Shown here piece after piece: positions 18,594 through 28,375 of a stretch of 64,000 nt of DNA (positions are counted from its first letter, which is position 1; each line of letters starts with the position of its first letter). This DNA is from Rahnella sikkimica (GTDB lineage: Bacteria > Pseudomonadota > Gammaproteobacteria > Enterobacterales > Enterobacteriaceae): NCBI RefSeq assembly GCF_002951615.1, contig NZ_CP019063.1, positions 62,001 through 126,000 of the forward strand, read 5' to 3'. The position numbers and the translations under genes were made by a program. The notes below the pieces were generated by a model that was not told where the DNA came from, ran no database searches, and saw nothing but the letters and a program-made list of their open reading frames with translations.

Positions 18594-19306
18594 GAGTGAT
18601 GATTGTTGATGATGAACCGCTGGCGCGCGAGAACCTGCGGATCCTGCTTGAGAACGAAAGCGACATCGAGATTATTGGCGAATGCGCCAATGCGATTGAA
18701 GCCATCGGCGCGGTGCATAAACTGCGTCCGGACGTGCTGTTTCTGGACATTCAGATGCCGCGCATCAGCGGGCTGGAAATGGCCGGAATGCTTGATCACC
18801 GGCACCGTCCGCACATTGTTTTTCTCACCGCGTTTGACGAATACGCGGTGCAGGCGTTTGAAGAGTGCGCATTTGATTACCTGCTGAAACCGGTTGAGCC
18901 GCCGCGTTTACAGAAAACGCTGGCGCGGCTGCGGCAGGAACGTCAGGTGCAGGAAATCTCACTGTTACCGGAAAGCCAGCAGTCGCTGAAATTTATTCCG
19001 TGCAGCGGACACAGCCGGATCTGGCTGTTACAGATGGAAGAGGTGGCGTTCGTCAGCAGCCGGATGAGCGGCGTTTACGTGACCAGTCAGGACGGCAAGG
19101 AAGGATTCACGGAACTCACGCTGCGCACGCTGGAAAGCCGCACGCCGTTGTTACGTTGTCACCGGCAATATCTGGTGAATATGGATTATCTGAAGGAGAT
19201 CCGCCTGGAAGATAATAATCAGGCGGAACTGTTATTGCGCGACGGCCAGACCGTGCCGGTCAGCCGCCGCTATCTGAAATCACTGAAAGAAGCCGTCGGG
19301 CTTTAA
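18587..19306 (+). CDS. btsR: LytTR-type response regulator BtsR
   Basis: A 239-residue response regulator. The receiver domain has the acidic pair DD ([10 protein letters not shown]) and the phospho-acceptor Asp54 (LFLDIQMP), and the second half is a LytTR DNA-binding domain (from about residue 135; [10 protein letters not shown] and [13 protein letters not shown] are typical). It overlaps the end of btsS, so the two are translationally linked. In E. coli BtsS/BtsR senses pyruvate and activates btsT; here btsT is only about 1.3 kb away and carries three BtsR-like repeats. Its stop overlaps the convergent yjiA stop. Confidence 0.94.
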   Translation: MLRVMIVDDEPLARENLRILLENESDIEIIGECANAIEAIGAVHKLRPDVLFLDIQMPRISGLEMAGMLDHRHRPHIVFLTAFDEYAVQAFEECAFDYLLKPVEPPRLQKTLARLRQERQVQEISLLPESQQSLKFIPCSGHSRIWLLQMEEVAFVSSRMSGVYVTSQDGKEGFTELTLRTLESRTPLLRCHRQYLVNMDYLKEIRLEDNNQAELLLRDGQTVPVSRRYLKSLKEAVGL

Positions 19307-20271
19307 GTGGCAGAGCGTAACCCCTCAAATGCCTGACGAATTTCGGCTTCCGGTAACGCCACGCCGATAAACACCATCTGGCTGACCGGCGTTTCTTCCG
19401 GTTCCCACGGACGATCCCAGTCGGCGCTGTACAACCGCTGAACGCCCTGAAAAAGCAGGCGGCACGGCTGGTCTTCAATCCACAACATCCCTTTGTAGCG
19501 CAGAAGGCTGTCTGCAAAACCGGCAAGCAGGCCCTCCATCACGCCGGACACCGCCTGCAACGCCACCGGATAATCCAGCTCCACCACGATGGACGAAATG
19601 GTGTTTTCCTGGTGCGCCACCATGCGGCGGAAAAGCGGCTTTGACACCACCACGTTTTCCTCCAGCATAAAACCGCGCGTATCGAACAACAGCGCCAGAT
19701 CGATATCGCCGTTCACTACCGGATACACCGGCGCACGGGCGTTGATGCGCTGCAACCGCGTAATCAGCTCGCCGCTGTCACCGGCAACATCGGTTTTGGT
19801 CAGTAAAATCCGGTCAGCATAACCAATCTGCGACTGCGCCAGCGGGAACTGATCCAGCTGGTGGTCCGCGTGAACCGCGTCCACCAGCGTGATCACGCCG
19901 TCGAGCAGATAACGTTCACAGATAATTTCATGGGCGAAAAACGCCTGCAAAATCGGCCCCGGATCCGCCATGCCGGTGCATTCGATCACCAGACGGTCGA
20001 ACTGCACGTCCCCTTTATCCAGGCCGTCGAGCAAATCCAGCAACGCGTCTTCCAGTTCGTTCGAGCGGCTGCAACAGATGCAGCCGTTGGTCAGCGTCGT
20101 AATGCGCGTCGCGCGATCGCCGATCAGCTGGCTGTCGATCGCCACTTCGCCAAACTCATTTTCAATGACCGCAATTTTATAATCGTGCTGCTGATGCAGC
20201 ATCTGGCGCAGCAGGGTGGTTTTGCCTGCACCGAGAAAACCGGTTAAAACCGTGACCGCAATGGGTGTCAT
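19303..20271 (-). CDS. yjiA: COG0523-family GTPase YjiA
   Basis: A 322-residue metal-binding P-loop GTPase of the G3E/COG0523 family. It has the Walker [12 protein letters not shown], the metal-site GCICC (CxCC), the switch region [10 protein letters not shown] and the base motif TKTD, then a C-terminal CobW domain. ATG 20271 matches the E. coli start ([14 protein letters not shown]). The last gene of btsT-yjiX-yjiA, 13 bp after yjiX, the same order as in E. coli. Members handle metal insertion or storage; the metal is not settled. Confidence 0.93.
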   Translation of the reverse strand: MTPIAVTVLTGFLGAGKTTLLRQMLHQQHDYKIAVIENEFGEVAIDSQLIGDRATRITTLTNGCICCSRSNELEDALLDLLDGLDKGDVQFDRLVIECTGMADPGPILQAFFAHEIICERYLLDGVITLVDAVHADHQLDQFPLAQSQIGYADRILLTKTDVAGDSGELITRLQRINARAPVYPVVNGDIDLALLFDTRGFMLEENVVVSKPLFRRMVAHQENTISSIVVELDYPVALQAVSGVMEGLLAGFADSLLRYKGMLWIEDQPCRLLFQGVQRLYSADWDRPWEPEETPVSQMVFIGVALPEAEIRQAFEGLRSAT

Positions 20272-20284
20272 AACGTTATTCCTG

Positions 20285-20488
20285 TTAACAACAGCGCATC
20301 CCGCCTTTGCCGTCACCGCCGTAGCGGGCCTGCTGGCGTTCGCGGAAAAATTCTTTGTAAGTCATCATCGGTTTATCAGGATGATTAGTCTGCATGTGCA
20401 GCACGTAGGTATCGTAATCCGGGATCCCCACCAGCATGCGCGCCGCCTGACCGAGGTACTTCTTCGCCGCGCCTAAATTATCGAACAC
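20285..20488 (-). CDS. yjiX: Small YbdD/YjiX family protein
   Basis: A 67-residue protein ending [11 protein letters not shown], identical in plan to E. coli YjiX ([24 protein letters not shown]). The start is GTG at 20488 (reading [12 protein letters not shown]), with a strong AAAGGAG ribosome site 6 bases before it. No ATG lies at the right place. It follows the pyruvate transporter gene and precedes yjiA. The family always accompanies CstA/BtsT transporters; the molecular role is unknown. Confidence 0.93.
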   Translation of the reverse strand: MFDNLGAAKKYLGQAARMLVGIPDYDTYVLHMQTNHPDKPMMTYKEFFRERQQARYGGDGKGGMRCC

Positions 20489-20534
20489 AAGCCGCTCCTT
20501 TATGGGTACTGGCCGCCATGCTTTATGCAGGAAA

Positions 20535-20552
20535 GCCCCGCGCGTGCGGGGC
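20535..20552 (-). terminator. GC-rich hairpin between btsT and yjiX
   Basis: GCCCCGC (20535-20541) and GCGGGGC (20546-20552) form a 7-bp stem with a tetraloop, followed on the minus strand by TTT only. It could act as a partial terminator reducing yjiX-yjiA expression relative to btsT. Confidence 0.5.
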
Positions 20553-20567
20553 AGTAAGACAACATCA

Positions 20568-22718
20568 TCAGTGGCTGGAGAGTTTGATGCCTTCCTCCGG
20601 CACCGGCACGTATGGCGTTTCTTTGTCGGTGCGCTGGTCGGTTTTACGCGCCTGCAACCACGCCTTGAAGCCGTAGAAAATAATACTGTACACCACAATC
20701 AGGAACAGAATACTCAGCCCGGCGTTGGTGTAGTTGTTGATCACAATATGGTGCATGTTGCTGATTTGCTGTTCCGTGAGTTCCGCTCCGCCGGCAGCGA
20801 TGCGGGCTTTATACTGGCTGGCCATGAAGAAGAAGCCTTCCATCTGCGGATTGGTGCTGAACAGTTTCAGGCCCAGCGCCCAGGTGGTGCAGATCAGCAG
20901 CCAGAGTGCCGGAACCACGGTGACCCAGATGTACTGAGTGCGTTTCATTTTGATCAGCACCACGGTCGCCAGCACCAGCGCGACGGCGGCCAGCATCTGG
21001 TTGGAGATCCCGAACAGCGGCCACAGGCTTTTCACGCCGCCCAATGGATCGACCACGCCCTGATACAACAGATATCCCCATAAGCCCACGCAACCGGCGG
21101 TACCGACAATCCCGGCCACCAGCGAATCGGTTTTCTTCAGGAACGGAATAAAGTTGCCGAGTAAATCCTGCAACATAAAGCGGCCCGAACGCGTACCGGC
21201 GTCCAGCGCAGTCAGGATAAACAGCGCTTCAAACAGGATCCCGAAGTGATACCAGAAGCCCATGTCGGCAAACGGCACAATCTTGTGGAAGACGTGGGCG
21301 ATACCCACCGCCAGCGTCGGTGCGCCACCCGCGCGGTTCAGCACAGAAGGTTCGCCGATGTCTTTGGCGGTTTGCAGAATTTGTTCCGGGGTAATCACGA
21401 AGCCCCATGAACTCACCGTGGCCGCCGCGTGCGCCGTCACGTCTTTCAGCTGCGCCAGAATCATCGGCGCATTATCGCCGCCCAGCTCATGCAGGTTTGG
21501 CATCACAATGCCCAGACCGGCTGGCGGGGTGTTCATCGCAAAATACAAACCCGGTTCGATGATGGAGGCCGCAACCAGCGCCATCACGGCCACAAAAGAT
21601 TCCATCAGCATCGCGCCGTAACCGATAAACCGCGCATCCGTTTCGCAGGCCAGCAGTTTCGGCGTGGTGCCGGACGCAATCAGCGCATGGAAACCGGACA
21701 CCGCCCCACAGGCAATGGTAATAAACAGGAACGGGAACAGCGCGCCTTTCCACAGCGGACCGGTGCCGTCAATGTACTGCGTAATCGCAGGCATTTTCAG
21801 TTCCGGATTCAGGATCACAATCCCGATCGCCAGCCCGACGATCACGCCGATTTTCAGGAATGTCGCCAGATAATCGCGCGGTGCCAGAATCAGCCAGACC
21901 GGCAGCAGTGCGGAAACAAACGCATAGCCAATCAGGGTAAAGGTGATGGTGGTGTCTTTGAACGTCAGCGCCGGACCCCAGTAAGGATCCGCCGCAATCA
22001 CGCCACCAAACCAGATGGACGCAATCAGCAAAAGCACGCCGATGACCGAGATTTCACCCACCTGTCCTGGCCGGATAAAGCGCATATAAATGCCCATAAA
22101 CAGCGCGATAGGCACCGTCGAACAGACCGTAAACACGCCCCACGGGCTTTCCGCCAGCGCTTTCACCACGATCAGCGCCAGCACCGCCAGAATAATAATC
22201 ATGATCAGGAAACAGCCGAACAGGGCGATGGTGCCCGGCACCGGCCCCATTTCCTCTTTGATCATCTCGCCGAGCGACGCCCCGTTACGGCGCGAGGAGA
22301 TAAACAGAACCATGAAATCCTGTACAGCACCTGCCAGCACCACGCCCGCCAGCAGCCACAGCACGCCGGGCAGATAGCCCATTTGCGCCGCCAGTACCGG
22401 CCCGACCAGCGGACCTGCGCCCGCAATGGCCGCAAAGTGGTGACCGAATAGCACATTGCGGTGCGTCGGCACGTAGTTCAGCCCGTCGTTATTGAGCACG
22501 GCGGGCGTTGAACGCGTCGGATCCAGCTTCATCACTTTTTGCGCGATGTAGAGACTGTAATACCGGTAGGCCACCAGATAGACCGAAACCGATGCCACCA
22601 CAATCCACAGCGCACTGATATGTTCACCTCGCCGTAAGGCAACAACTGCCAGACAGCAAGCACCGATGATTCCCAGAATCATCCAGGGTATATGCTTGAA
22701 TATTGATTTTGTATTCAT
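20568..22718 (-). CDS. btsT: Pyruvate/H+ symporter BtsT (CstA family)
   Basis: Inner-membrane transporter of 716 residues, exactly the E. coli BtsT length, with many hydrophobic helices. CstA-family landmarks are [25 protein letters not shown] in pieces, [14 protein letters not shown] and [21 protein letters not shown] in pieces, and the C-terminal tail. It imports pyruvate with protons in response to BtsS/BtsR. ATG 22718 matches the E. coli start ([16 protein letters not shown]). Three 20-bp-spaced BtsR-like repeats lie about 150-200 bp upstream. Confidence 0.95.
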   Translation of the reverse strand: MNTKSIFKHIPWMILGIIGACCLAVVALRRGEHISALWIVVASVSVYLVAYRYYSLYIAQKVMKLDPTRSTPAVLNNDGLNYVPTHRNVLFGHHFAAIAGAGPLVGPVLAAQMGYLPGVLWLLAGVVLAGAVQDFMVLFISSRRNGASLGEMIKEEMGPVPGTIALFGCFLIMIIILAVLALIVVKALAESPWGVFTVCSTVPIALFMGIYMRFIRPGQVGEISVIGVLLLIASIWFGGVIAADPYWGPALTFKDTTITFTLIGYAFVSALLPVWLILAPRDYLATFLKIGVIVGLAIGIVILNPELKMPAITQYIDGTGPLWKGALFPFLFITIACGAVSGFHALIASGTTPKLLACETDARFIGYGAMLMESFVAVMALVAASIIEPGLYFAMNTPPAGLGIVMPNLHELGGDNAPMILAQLKDVTAHAAATVSSWGFVITPEQILQTAKDIGEPSVLNRAGGAPTLAVGIAHVFHKIVPFADMGFWYHFGILFEALFILTALDAGTRSGRFMLQDLLGNFIPFLKKTDSLVAGIVGTAGCVGLWGYLLYQGVVDPLGGVKSLWPLFGISNQMLAAVALVLATVVLIKMKRTQYIWVTVVPALWLLICTTWALGLKLFSTNPQMEGFFFMASQYKARIAAGGAELTEQQISNMHHIVINNYTNAGLSILFLIVVYSIIFYGFKAWLQARKTDQRTDKETPYVPVPEEGIKLSSH

Positions 22719-22748
22719 AAGAAACCTGGTTATCAGAATAGCCAACGA

Positions 22749-22771
22749 ATGCCCCTCACGGATGCCCCTCA
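22749..22771 (-). repeat. 10-bp direct repeat in the btsT leader
   Basis: On the minus strand TGAGGGGCAT occurs twice, 13 bp apart, about 31-54 bases before the btsT start. Transcripts from further upstream would carry it. CstA-family genes are known targets of post-transcriptional control, but these copies lack the GGA core of a CsrA site, so no function is assigned. Confidence 0.4.
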
Positions 22772-22865
22772 TGAATAGTGAGAGAGGCTTTTATAAGAGA
22801 AGATCACTATTTTTTTGCCAGACACAGGATGGCGAATTTCACCGCAAAACGGGGGAAAGAGTGGT

Positions 22866-22914
22866 TAAGCGGTTGTATGGGGAGATAAGCGGTTACTGGA
22901 GGCGGTAAGCGGTT
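22866..22914 (-). promoter_or_regulatory. Three direct repeats, probable BtsR binding sites of btsT
   Basis: The minus strand has AACCGCTTA three times (plus-strand TAAGCGGTT at 22866-22874, 22886-22894 and 22906-22914) with an exact 20-bp period, about 150-200 bp upstream of btsT. As I recall, the E. coli BtsR site at btsT is a direct repeat of ACC(G/A)CT(C/T)A; ACCGCTTA fits it exactly. Three copies instead of two and a 12-base spacer are the differences. The 287-bp region 22719-23005 also holds the leader repeat and the srf hairpin. Confidence 0.75.
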
Positions 22915-22961
22915 TTGATGTCGCGCTAACCCACTGAATTTTGTGATTTAGATCTCACTGC

Positions 22962-23001
22962 AAACCCGCGTCACAGAGGCGTTTTGCCCCTGTGACGGGT
23001 T
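22962..23001 (-). terminator. Stem-loop after srfC
   Basis: AACCCGTCACAGGGGC and GCCTCTGTGACGCGGGTT (minus strand) form a long, slightly bulged stem just after the srfC stop. The T-run is poor, so it may be an RNA-stabilising end or a weak terminator. Confidence 0.5.
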
Positions 23002-23005
23002 ATTT

Positions 23006-25387
23006 TCAGGCCGGAACGGATAATTTTCCGAGCAGCCGTTCTAACTGTTCGCGTTGTTGCGCGGGAATTTCACCGCCCGCGGCGTAACCGGCGTTACGCA
23101 TGATGCTTTCCTGCAACCCGACCAGCCAGTCGTAAATGTAAAACGCAGTCGAATTGGTAGGCGTCGCGGAGAGTTTGGTCAGCCTGCGGGACGATTTCCA
23201 GCTGGCGACGTTTTTCTGCGGCTTGGCGAAAATCTTATTGCCCTTGTTGATGCGGCTTTCCGGACGTTCGGCTTCGCTGAGTTTTTCATAGCCGAGCCAC
23301 GCGACGAAATCACCGAGCACGGTCAGCGCGCGGGAAACCTGCCGGTCGGCGTGATGTTCATGCTCGCGCGCACCGGCAGGCAAGCTTCCGCCCAGCGAAC
23401 GCAGCAGCGCGTCACCCATGTTCAGCCGGAAACTGGCGGTGATCAGCTCTTCCATCAGCAGTTCCACCGTCGGTTTCGCCACGCCAAGCAGGGCGATCAG
23501 CGGCTCGTTTTCCGGCAAACCGCGCAGATGGTTTATCCAGTAACGCTGCACCTGACGCGCAAATGCCGCGCCATCATCCTGTTTTTCCTGCCACGGCTGC
23601 ACATCCTGTTGCTCGGCAAACAAATCTATATCAATGCCGATACCAAAACTTTCTGCCGCCATCTGATCCTGCGGGCCGGACGCGGCGTCCTGCCCGGAAA
23701 TCTCGTGATAGATCCGGTGCAACTCTTCGCGGCCGGGCAGCAGTTTTTCCAGCAATTCGCCGTGGACGCCGGTGCGCGTCTGCAAAGCTTTAATCACGGT
23801 CTGCACGGTATGCTGCTTTTTCGCCGGGTCAGCCACTTCGCCTTTCTGGAACCAGCGCCCCAGCAGGTTATCCGCCAGCTCGCGGTAAAGTTCGTCACGC
23901 AGTTCTGCCAGACGGTTCAGCCGGATTTCAGGGCGAATTTCCGCCACCAGATAATCGGCCATACGTTGCAGCCCGCGCTCGTCCATCGCCAGCAATGCGC
24001 CCCAGGCATCCCCCGGATTGCCCACATGACGTTGCACGGCTTCGTCGAAATGTACGGATTCGGTCATGCGGCGGTCAAACGGCGTCAGTACCCAGACCAG
24101 CCCCGGCTTACGACGGGCGCGCACCTGCGTGTTTTCGCCCTGCATTTCTTTGACCCAGTATTCCAGCGTGCGGCCCACGGCGACCACCTCATCACGCTTG
24201 TCTGCGGCAGTACACACCATCAGCATATTCATTTCATGGCGGTCGGTATAACGCTCGGGCAGATAGGCCATTTTGGCGCGGAACAGGGCATCTTTTTCGT
24301 CGTCCGTGCCGTCTTCCGCAAGCACGCTTTGCGCCGGTAAATCCAGCAGGTCAGTCTGTTCAAACAGCACTTCGCGGGGTGCCGTCAGCAGCGGAATCTG
24401 GACTTCCGACGCCAGCAGCGCCAGCTCTGCCAGTGACAACGTCACCGGTGAACCGGTTTCTTCACCAAACTGCGGGCAAACCGGCACCTGAATATCCCAG
24501 GTCGGCGACGGGCTGAAAATCCCGTCCGCAGGCTGCATCGCGTCATCCACCAGAATACTGAGCGGTGCCAGCAAGCTTTGCGCATTGCCGAGATGTTGCA
24601 GCGTATGCGCGTAATGACGATAAGCGGCGGTTAATGCAGGCGTATTGCCCCACAGCAAAGAGAAGAGGCGCGCGCGGTCGTCAACGTTCAGATACGGCGC
24701 AAGCTTCACGGCCACCGGCCAGTAATGCGCGTTGAGATGACGGAAACGGCGGGCGTCGAGGCGGATCATCGAATCCCATAATCCCATCATCTGTTCACTG
24801 GTAAAGCCGTCCACCGGCTCCGGCTGGCGGTGCATCATCAGCTTATTCAGATGCTCGGTAATCTGCTGCGTATCGGGAACGTGGTAGTTAGCGTCCGGTT
24901 CGAACGCGCGGATCACGATGCGCGCCAGATCGGCTTCGCTGAGCAGCAACATGCGTACCGGAAAAGCGCGGTCCCTCACATCCACCTGACGCGTAAAGCG
25001 GGTCGCCAGACGGGCAGCGCGGTTGCCCGGATTAATCTGCGTCAGATAATCGAGCGTCACGCCGCCGAGGCGGGTTTCAAGACGGCCGTAGTTTCCGGCC
25101 GCCAGGGAACAAATCAGATAGGACTTCCCTGCCTGCGAATGCCCGTAGAAACCCAGCGCAGGCGGCAATTCACACGCCAGTGCCAGACGCTGAGCTTTAT
25201 CGCGGCAACGTTTGAGTTGCAAACGCAGGCGGTCGGCTTCCAGATCCAGACGCGGAGCCTGTTCGCGGGTGGAATCCACCCATTTCAGCGCGTCGCCCAT
25301 CGTCGCAGCGGCGGCTTCGAACTGGCGCTGCAATGCGTTGGTGGTCAATGCCGGTACCGGCGTTGAAACTGTCATACTTGTTGTCAT
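23006..25387 (-). CDS. srfC: SrfC family protein (P-loop, putative virulence factor)
   Basis: A 793-residue protein of the SrfC family, third gene of srfABC. A P-loop-like segment GFYGHSQAGKSYLIC lies near residue 80, so a GTPase- or dynamin-like nucleotide domain is likely. The rest is largely helical with no signal peptide or membrane segment. The start overlaps the srfB stop by 4 bases (ATGA). The family was named from SsrB-regulated genes in Salmonella but occurs widely in non-pathogens, and its biochemical activity is unknown to me. Confidence 0.88.
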   Translation of the reverse strand: MTTSMTVSTPVPALTTNALQRQFEAAAATMGDALKWVDSTREQAPRLDLEADRLRLQLKRCRDKAQRLALACELPPALGFYGHSQAGKSYLICSLAAGNYGRLETRLGGVTLDYLTQINPGNRAARLATRFTRQVDVRDRAFPVRMLLLSEADLARIVIRAFEPDANYHVPDTQQITEHLNKLMMHRQPEPVDGFTSEQMMGLWDSMIRLDARRFRHLNAHYWPVAVKLAPYLNVDDRARLFSLLWGNTPALTAAYRHYAHTLQHLGNAQSLLAPLSILVDDAMQPADGIFSPSPTWDIQVPVCPQFGEETGSPVTLSLAELALLASEVQIPLLTAPREVLFEQTDLLDLPAQSVLAEDGTDDEKDALFRAKMAYLPERYTDRHEMNMLMVCTAADKRDEVVAVGRTLEYWVKEMQGENTQVRARRKPGLVWVLTPFDRRMTESVHFDEAVQRHVGNPGDAWGALLAMDERGLQRMADYLVAEIRPEIRLNRLAELRDELYRELADNLLGRWFQKGEVADPAKKQHTVQTVIKALQTRTGVHGELLEKLLPGREELHRIYHEISGQDAASGPQDQMAAESFGIGIDIDLFAEQQDVQPWQEKQDDGAAFARQVQRYWINHLRGLPENEPLIALLGVAKPTVELLMEELITASFRLNMGDALLRSLGGSLPAGAREHEHHADRQVSRALTVLGDFVAWLGYEKLSEAERPESRINKGNKIFAKPQKNVASWKSSRRLTKLSATPTNSTAFYIYDWLVGLQESIMRNAGYAAGGEIPAQQREQLERLLGKLSVPA

Positions 25388-28371
25388 GAGACGAATACGC
25401 TCCCACTGTCGATCCAGTAATGGCTTTCGCCCAGTGTGTTCAGCCTGAGCCGCAGGTGATGGGACGGCACTTTGGTGCCGTTATCCAGCACCGCGCTGGC
25501 GATGTCGAAAAATTCCGGTGTCGGGTGATCTTCACCTTTTTTAACCGCCAGCTTCACACGCAGCACACTGTCGCCCGCCACTTTACGCGCCAGTTCCGGC
25601 TCCGCAATCGACAGGGTATACAGCGGCGACGCGGGCCAGCGGTCATTTTCCAACTGACGGAAACCGAGACAAATCGCGCCACGGATACGGAAACTGGCGG
25701 CGCTGTCGAGCTTGTAATCATGCGCATCCAGGTCGATATCGCTGTAACAGACGTTGTCGTCGGTCAGTACCTGATTGCCGTCCATCATGCCGAGATAGCG
25801 CACAGTGGAATACGGCTGGAAATCACCGGCCTTGAAATAGAAGCCCGGCAGCCGTAAATCCAGCGCCAGCAGGCACAGCATTGCGCCTACAGCCGCCGTG
25901 GATTTCGGGTTATCAATACGCCCCTGTTTATTAAACGGATACCAGCCGCTGGTGTGATAACCGTCCAGCGACAACATGCGGTTAATCGGCAACGGCTGAA
26001 GATGACGGAACAACGCCTGAATACCGGGGAAACGCGAAGGGCGGCCGGTCAGCAGCAGCACATCGCAATCGTGCAGCGACACCACTTCACAGAGCGAACG
26101 CAGATTCTGCGTGATGCTCATGCGGTTGGATAAAAATTCGTTGTGCAGTTTGCTGAGTTTGAGCACCAGCGGAGCCTGCAAAATATCGAAAACGGCGGAA
26201 CCGGCAGGGAGCACGCGCTGAATTTCGCTGTGCAGATACTCCAGCACTTTCTGTGTCGGATGTTGCCCCAGCAGTTCGCCAAACGGCGCATCAATTTCCG
26301 CGTGTGTGTCCAGCGGATCAAAACGTTCGTAAACTTCCAGCACGGCGTGAGCCAGCGGGATGAAAATTTGCAGCGTACTTTGCTGACGCAGCGTCGCGTG
26401 GCCGTCCATGCGGCCTTCGCTGCCAAACAGGCGCGTCATCAGGCTGTCCGGATTCGCCAGCCCGGCTTTCTTCAGCGCGGCGTGCAGCGCGGGCAAAATA
26501 TAAAGCTGGATCACGTCGAGCAGAATATCGTCGCCCGCGACTTTAAACCCTTCACGGAACAGCAGCCGCGGGGTGATTTTAACGTTATTCCCCATGCCGT
26601 CGTCGAGCCAGTATTGGGTAATCGCCAGATCGGTGGTGCCGCCGCCGATATCGATCGACGCGATGCGCAGGGTTTTGCCCACCGGTTCATCGTCGGCCAG
26701 TTCCCTGTCAGGGCGCGCCATGCTGGCAAAGAATTCACCGGTATGACCGCCGAAATTCACCTGCGTTTCGTTGTACAGATACACCATCTGGCCGCAGGTC
26801 GCTTCGTCCCATTCCATCTGCACATCGGGCACCGGCAACCGGCTTTTGGCTTTATCGGTCTGATTTTTGAAACCGTCATCCGCGGGATGCCAGCCCATCG
26901 ATTTCCACACCAGACCAATCGCTTCCTGCATTCTGCGGCGGAAAATTTCACGCTCAGGTTTTGGCATCGCCGACGGCAGCGTCAGAATAATATTGCGGAT
27001 CTGGCGGGGCGCGGACGAGCGCAACATACGGATGCGCTGCGCCGGACTGTTGATTTGCATCATCGCCTGCGCCAGCAGTTCGGACAGCATCAGCGTCATC
27101 ACCGAGCTGCGGCTGTAATGAGCAGAAAACACCGGCAGGCGGTCTTCCGGCGGCAGGTCAGACAGCGGCTGACCTTCGTCATTGATCAGGAACGTCAGCG
27201 GCATCGCCGCCGCCACCGGTTCCTGCACCGCACCGTGGCCGCCCTGGCTGAAACGCCAGCCCGGCGTATAACTGTCTTCATCCCACAAATAACGGCGCGG
27301 ACTGGAAATCCCGGTCGATCCTTCGGTGCCTTCGCGCAGCAGCGCCAGACGGCTCGCTTCACGACCGGCACGCAGAATCGACGGCCAGGTAAACGCGTCA
27401 TCGCGGCCGCTTTCGACGGAAAAGTTCGGTTTACCAAAGCGCGCCAGAGCAAATTCCACACGGCTCTCGAACAGCTCGTTGTAGAGGAAATGTGGCTGTG
27501 AGAGGTCACGCAGTTGCAGTTCGCTGGTCTGTTTCAGGCCGTCGGTTTCGCCGACATGGTCTTCCACCAGAATGCCGCAGGTGTGCGAGTTACCGACGTC
27601 GAGGATAAGATCCACGTTGATCGCCGGTTCCTGAAGCGTCGCGCCGTTGATCTTCAGCTCCGGAATACTCAGCTGACTGCCGAGCATTTCCAGCAGGTTC
27701 AGATAGTGCGCCTGATATTCAAACTCGCGCAGCGCGACTTTGATATTGCGCGCCTCGCGGTCTTCACGCAGTGCAGCCTGCTCGGTAAAGACCTCACGCA
27801 GCCAGCCGTCCACCCAGGTATGGTCAAGGAACTCAGGCAGCTCTTCGTTGTGCCACGCCAGCGCAAAGTTAATGCCGTTTTTCACGTCGTCCGGCGTCGG
27901 AGCAAGCAGCGCCTGTTCGTCATCGCCTTCGGTCACGCGGGTATCAAACGCCACCACCACGCGGTGCGTGCTGCCGTCCGCTTCCGGCGTATCGAGCGCA
28001 CGGATTTGCACACGCGCCCAGTTATCCGGGCCAGCCATAAAGGTGCGCGGAGGATTAAAACGCAGGAACGGCAGCGGCAGCCAGATCTGATCGAGCAATT
28101 TCAGCGACTGTTCCAGCGGGAAACTGAATTCAGGACGCACCACTTCCGGCGCGCCGCCATCCACGCCCGGTAAGAAATGACGGCCATTTTGCGGGTTAAA
28201 ATCCAGACGCAGCAGCGGGCCGTTGGCGCTTTTGCGCACGAATTTGGCAGGCAGCGCGTCGTCCCATACGGGCTTGAGCGCGAAGTCGAGAAACTGAATG
28301 CCGCTGTCCTGGATCAGGGTCACGGCCTGCTTAAAAATGGTCTGTTTAAAATCTGTAATGGTTGCCAGCAT
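25384..28371 (-). CDS. srfB: SrfB family protein (actin/Hsp70-fold ATPase-like)
   Basis: A 995-residue cytoplasmic protein of the SrfB family. Two motifs resemble the phosphate loops of the actin/Hsp70 superfamily: LILDVGNSHTCGILVED near residue 258 and IDIGGGTTDLAITQYW near residue 580. A third segment (CDVLLLTGRPSRFPGIQAL) resembles the adenosine loop. It lies 4 bp after srfA and overlaps srfC, so the three are made together. I infer an ATP-driven switch or polymer working with SrfC's P-loop domain and the membrane protein SrfA; no function has been shown by this sequence. Confidence 0.88.
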   Translation of the reverse strand: MLATITDFKQTIFKQAVTLIQDSGIQFLDFALKPVWDDALPAKFVRKSANGPLLRLDFNPQNGRHFLPGVDGGAPEVVRPEFSFPLEQSLKLLDQIWLPLPFLRFNPPRTFMAGPDNWARVQIRALDTPEADGSTHRVVVAFDTRVTEGDDEQALLAPTPDDVKNGINFALAWHNEELPEFLDHTWVDGWLREVFTEQAALREDREARNIKVALREFEYQAHYLNLLEMLGSQLSIPELKINGATLQEPAINVDLILDVGNSHTCGILVEDHVGETDGLKQTSELQLRDLSQPHFLYNELFESRVEFALARFGKPNFSVESGRDDAFTWPSILRAGREASRLALLREGTEGSTGISSPRRYLWDEDSYTPGWRFSQGGHGAVQEPVAAAMPLTFLINDEGQPLSDLPPEDRLPVFSAHYSRSSVMTLMLSELLAQAMMQINSPAQRIRMLRSSAPRQIRNIILTLPSAMPKPEREIFRRRMQEAIGLVWKSMGWHPADDGFKNQTDKAKSRLPVPDVQMEWDEATCGQMVYLYNETQVNFGGHTGEFFASMARPDRELADDEPVGKTLRIASIDIGGGTTDLAITQYWLDDGMGNNVKITPRLLFREGFKVAGDDILLDVIQLYILPALHAALKKAGLANPDSLMTRLFGSEGRMDGHATLRQQSTLQIFIPLAHAVLEVYERFDPLDTHAEIDAPFGELLGQHPTQKVLEYLHSEIQRVLPAGSAVFDILQAPLVLKLSKLHNEFLSNRMSITQNLRSLCEVVSLHDCDVLLLTGRPSRFPGIQALFRHLQPLPINRMLSLDGYHTSGWYPFNKQGRIDNPKSTAAVGAMLCLLALDLRLPGFYFKAGDFQPYSTVRYLGMMDGNQVLTDDNVCYSDIDLDAHDYKLDSAASFRIRGAICLGFRQLENDRWPASPLYTLSIAEPELARKVAGDSVLRVKLAVKKGEDHPTPEFFDIASAVLDNGTKVPSHHLRLRLNTLGESHYWIDSGSVFVS

Positions 28372-28375
28372 GCTG

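Noticed and set aside
22749..22771. CsrA sites in the btsT leader
   Set aside because: The repeated element has AGGGG but no GGA core, so the CsrA reading is not supported.
20568..28371. Long antisense ORFs opposite btsT, srfB and srfC (for example 21429-22451, 23054-24340, 26143-27501)
   Set aside because: They are shadows of GC-rich genes, rich in His/Arg/Gln from antisense codons, with no ribosome sites or domains.
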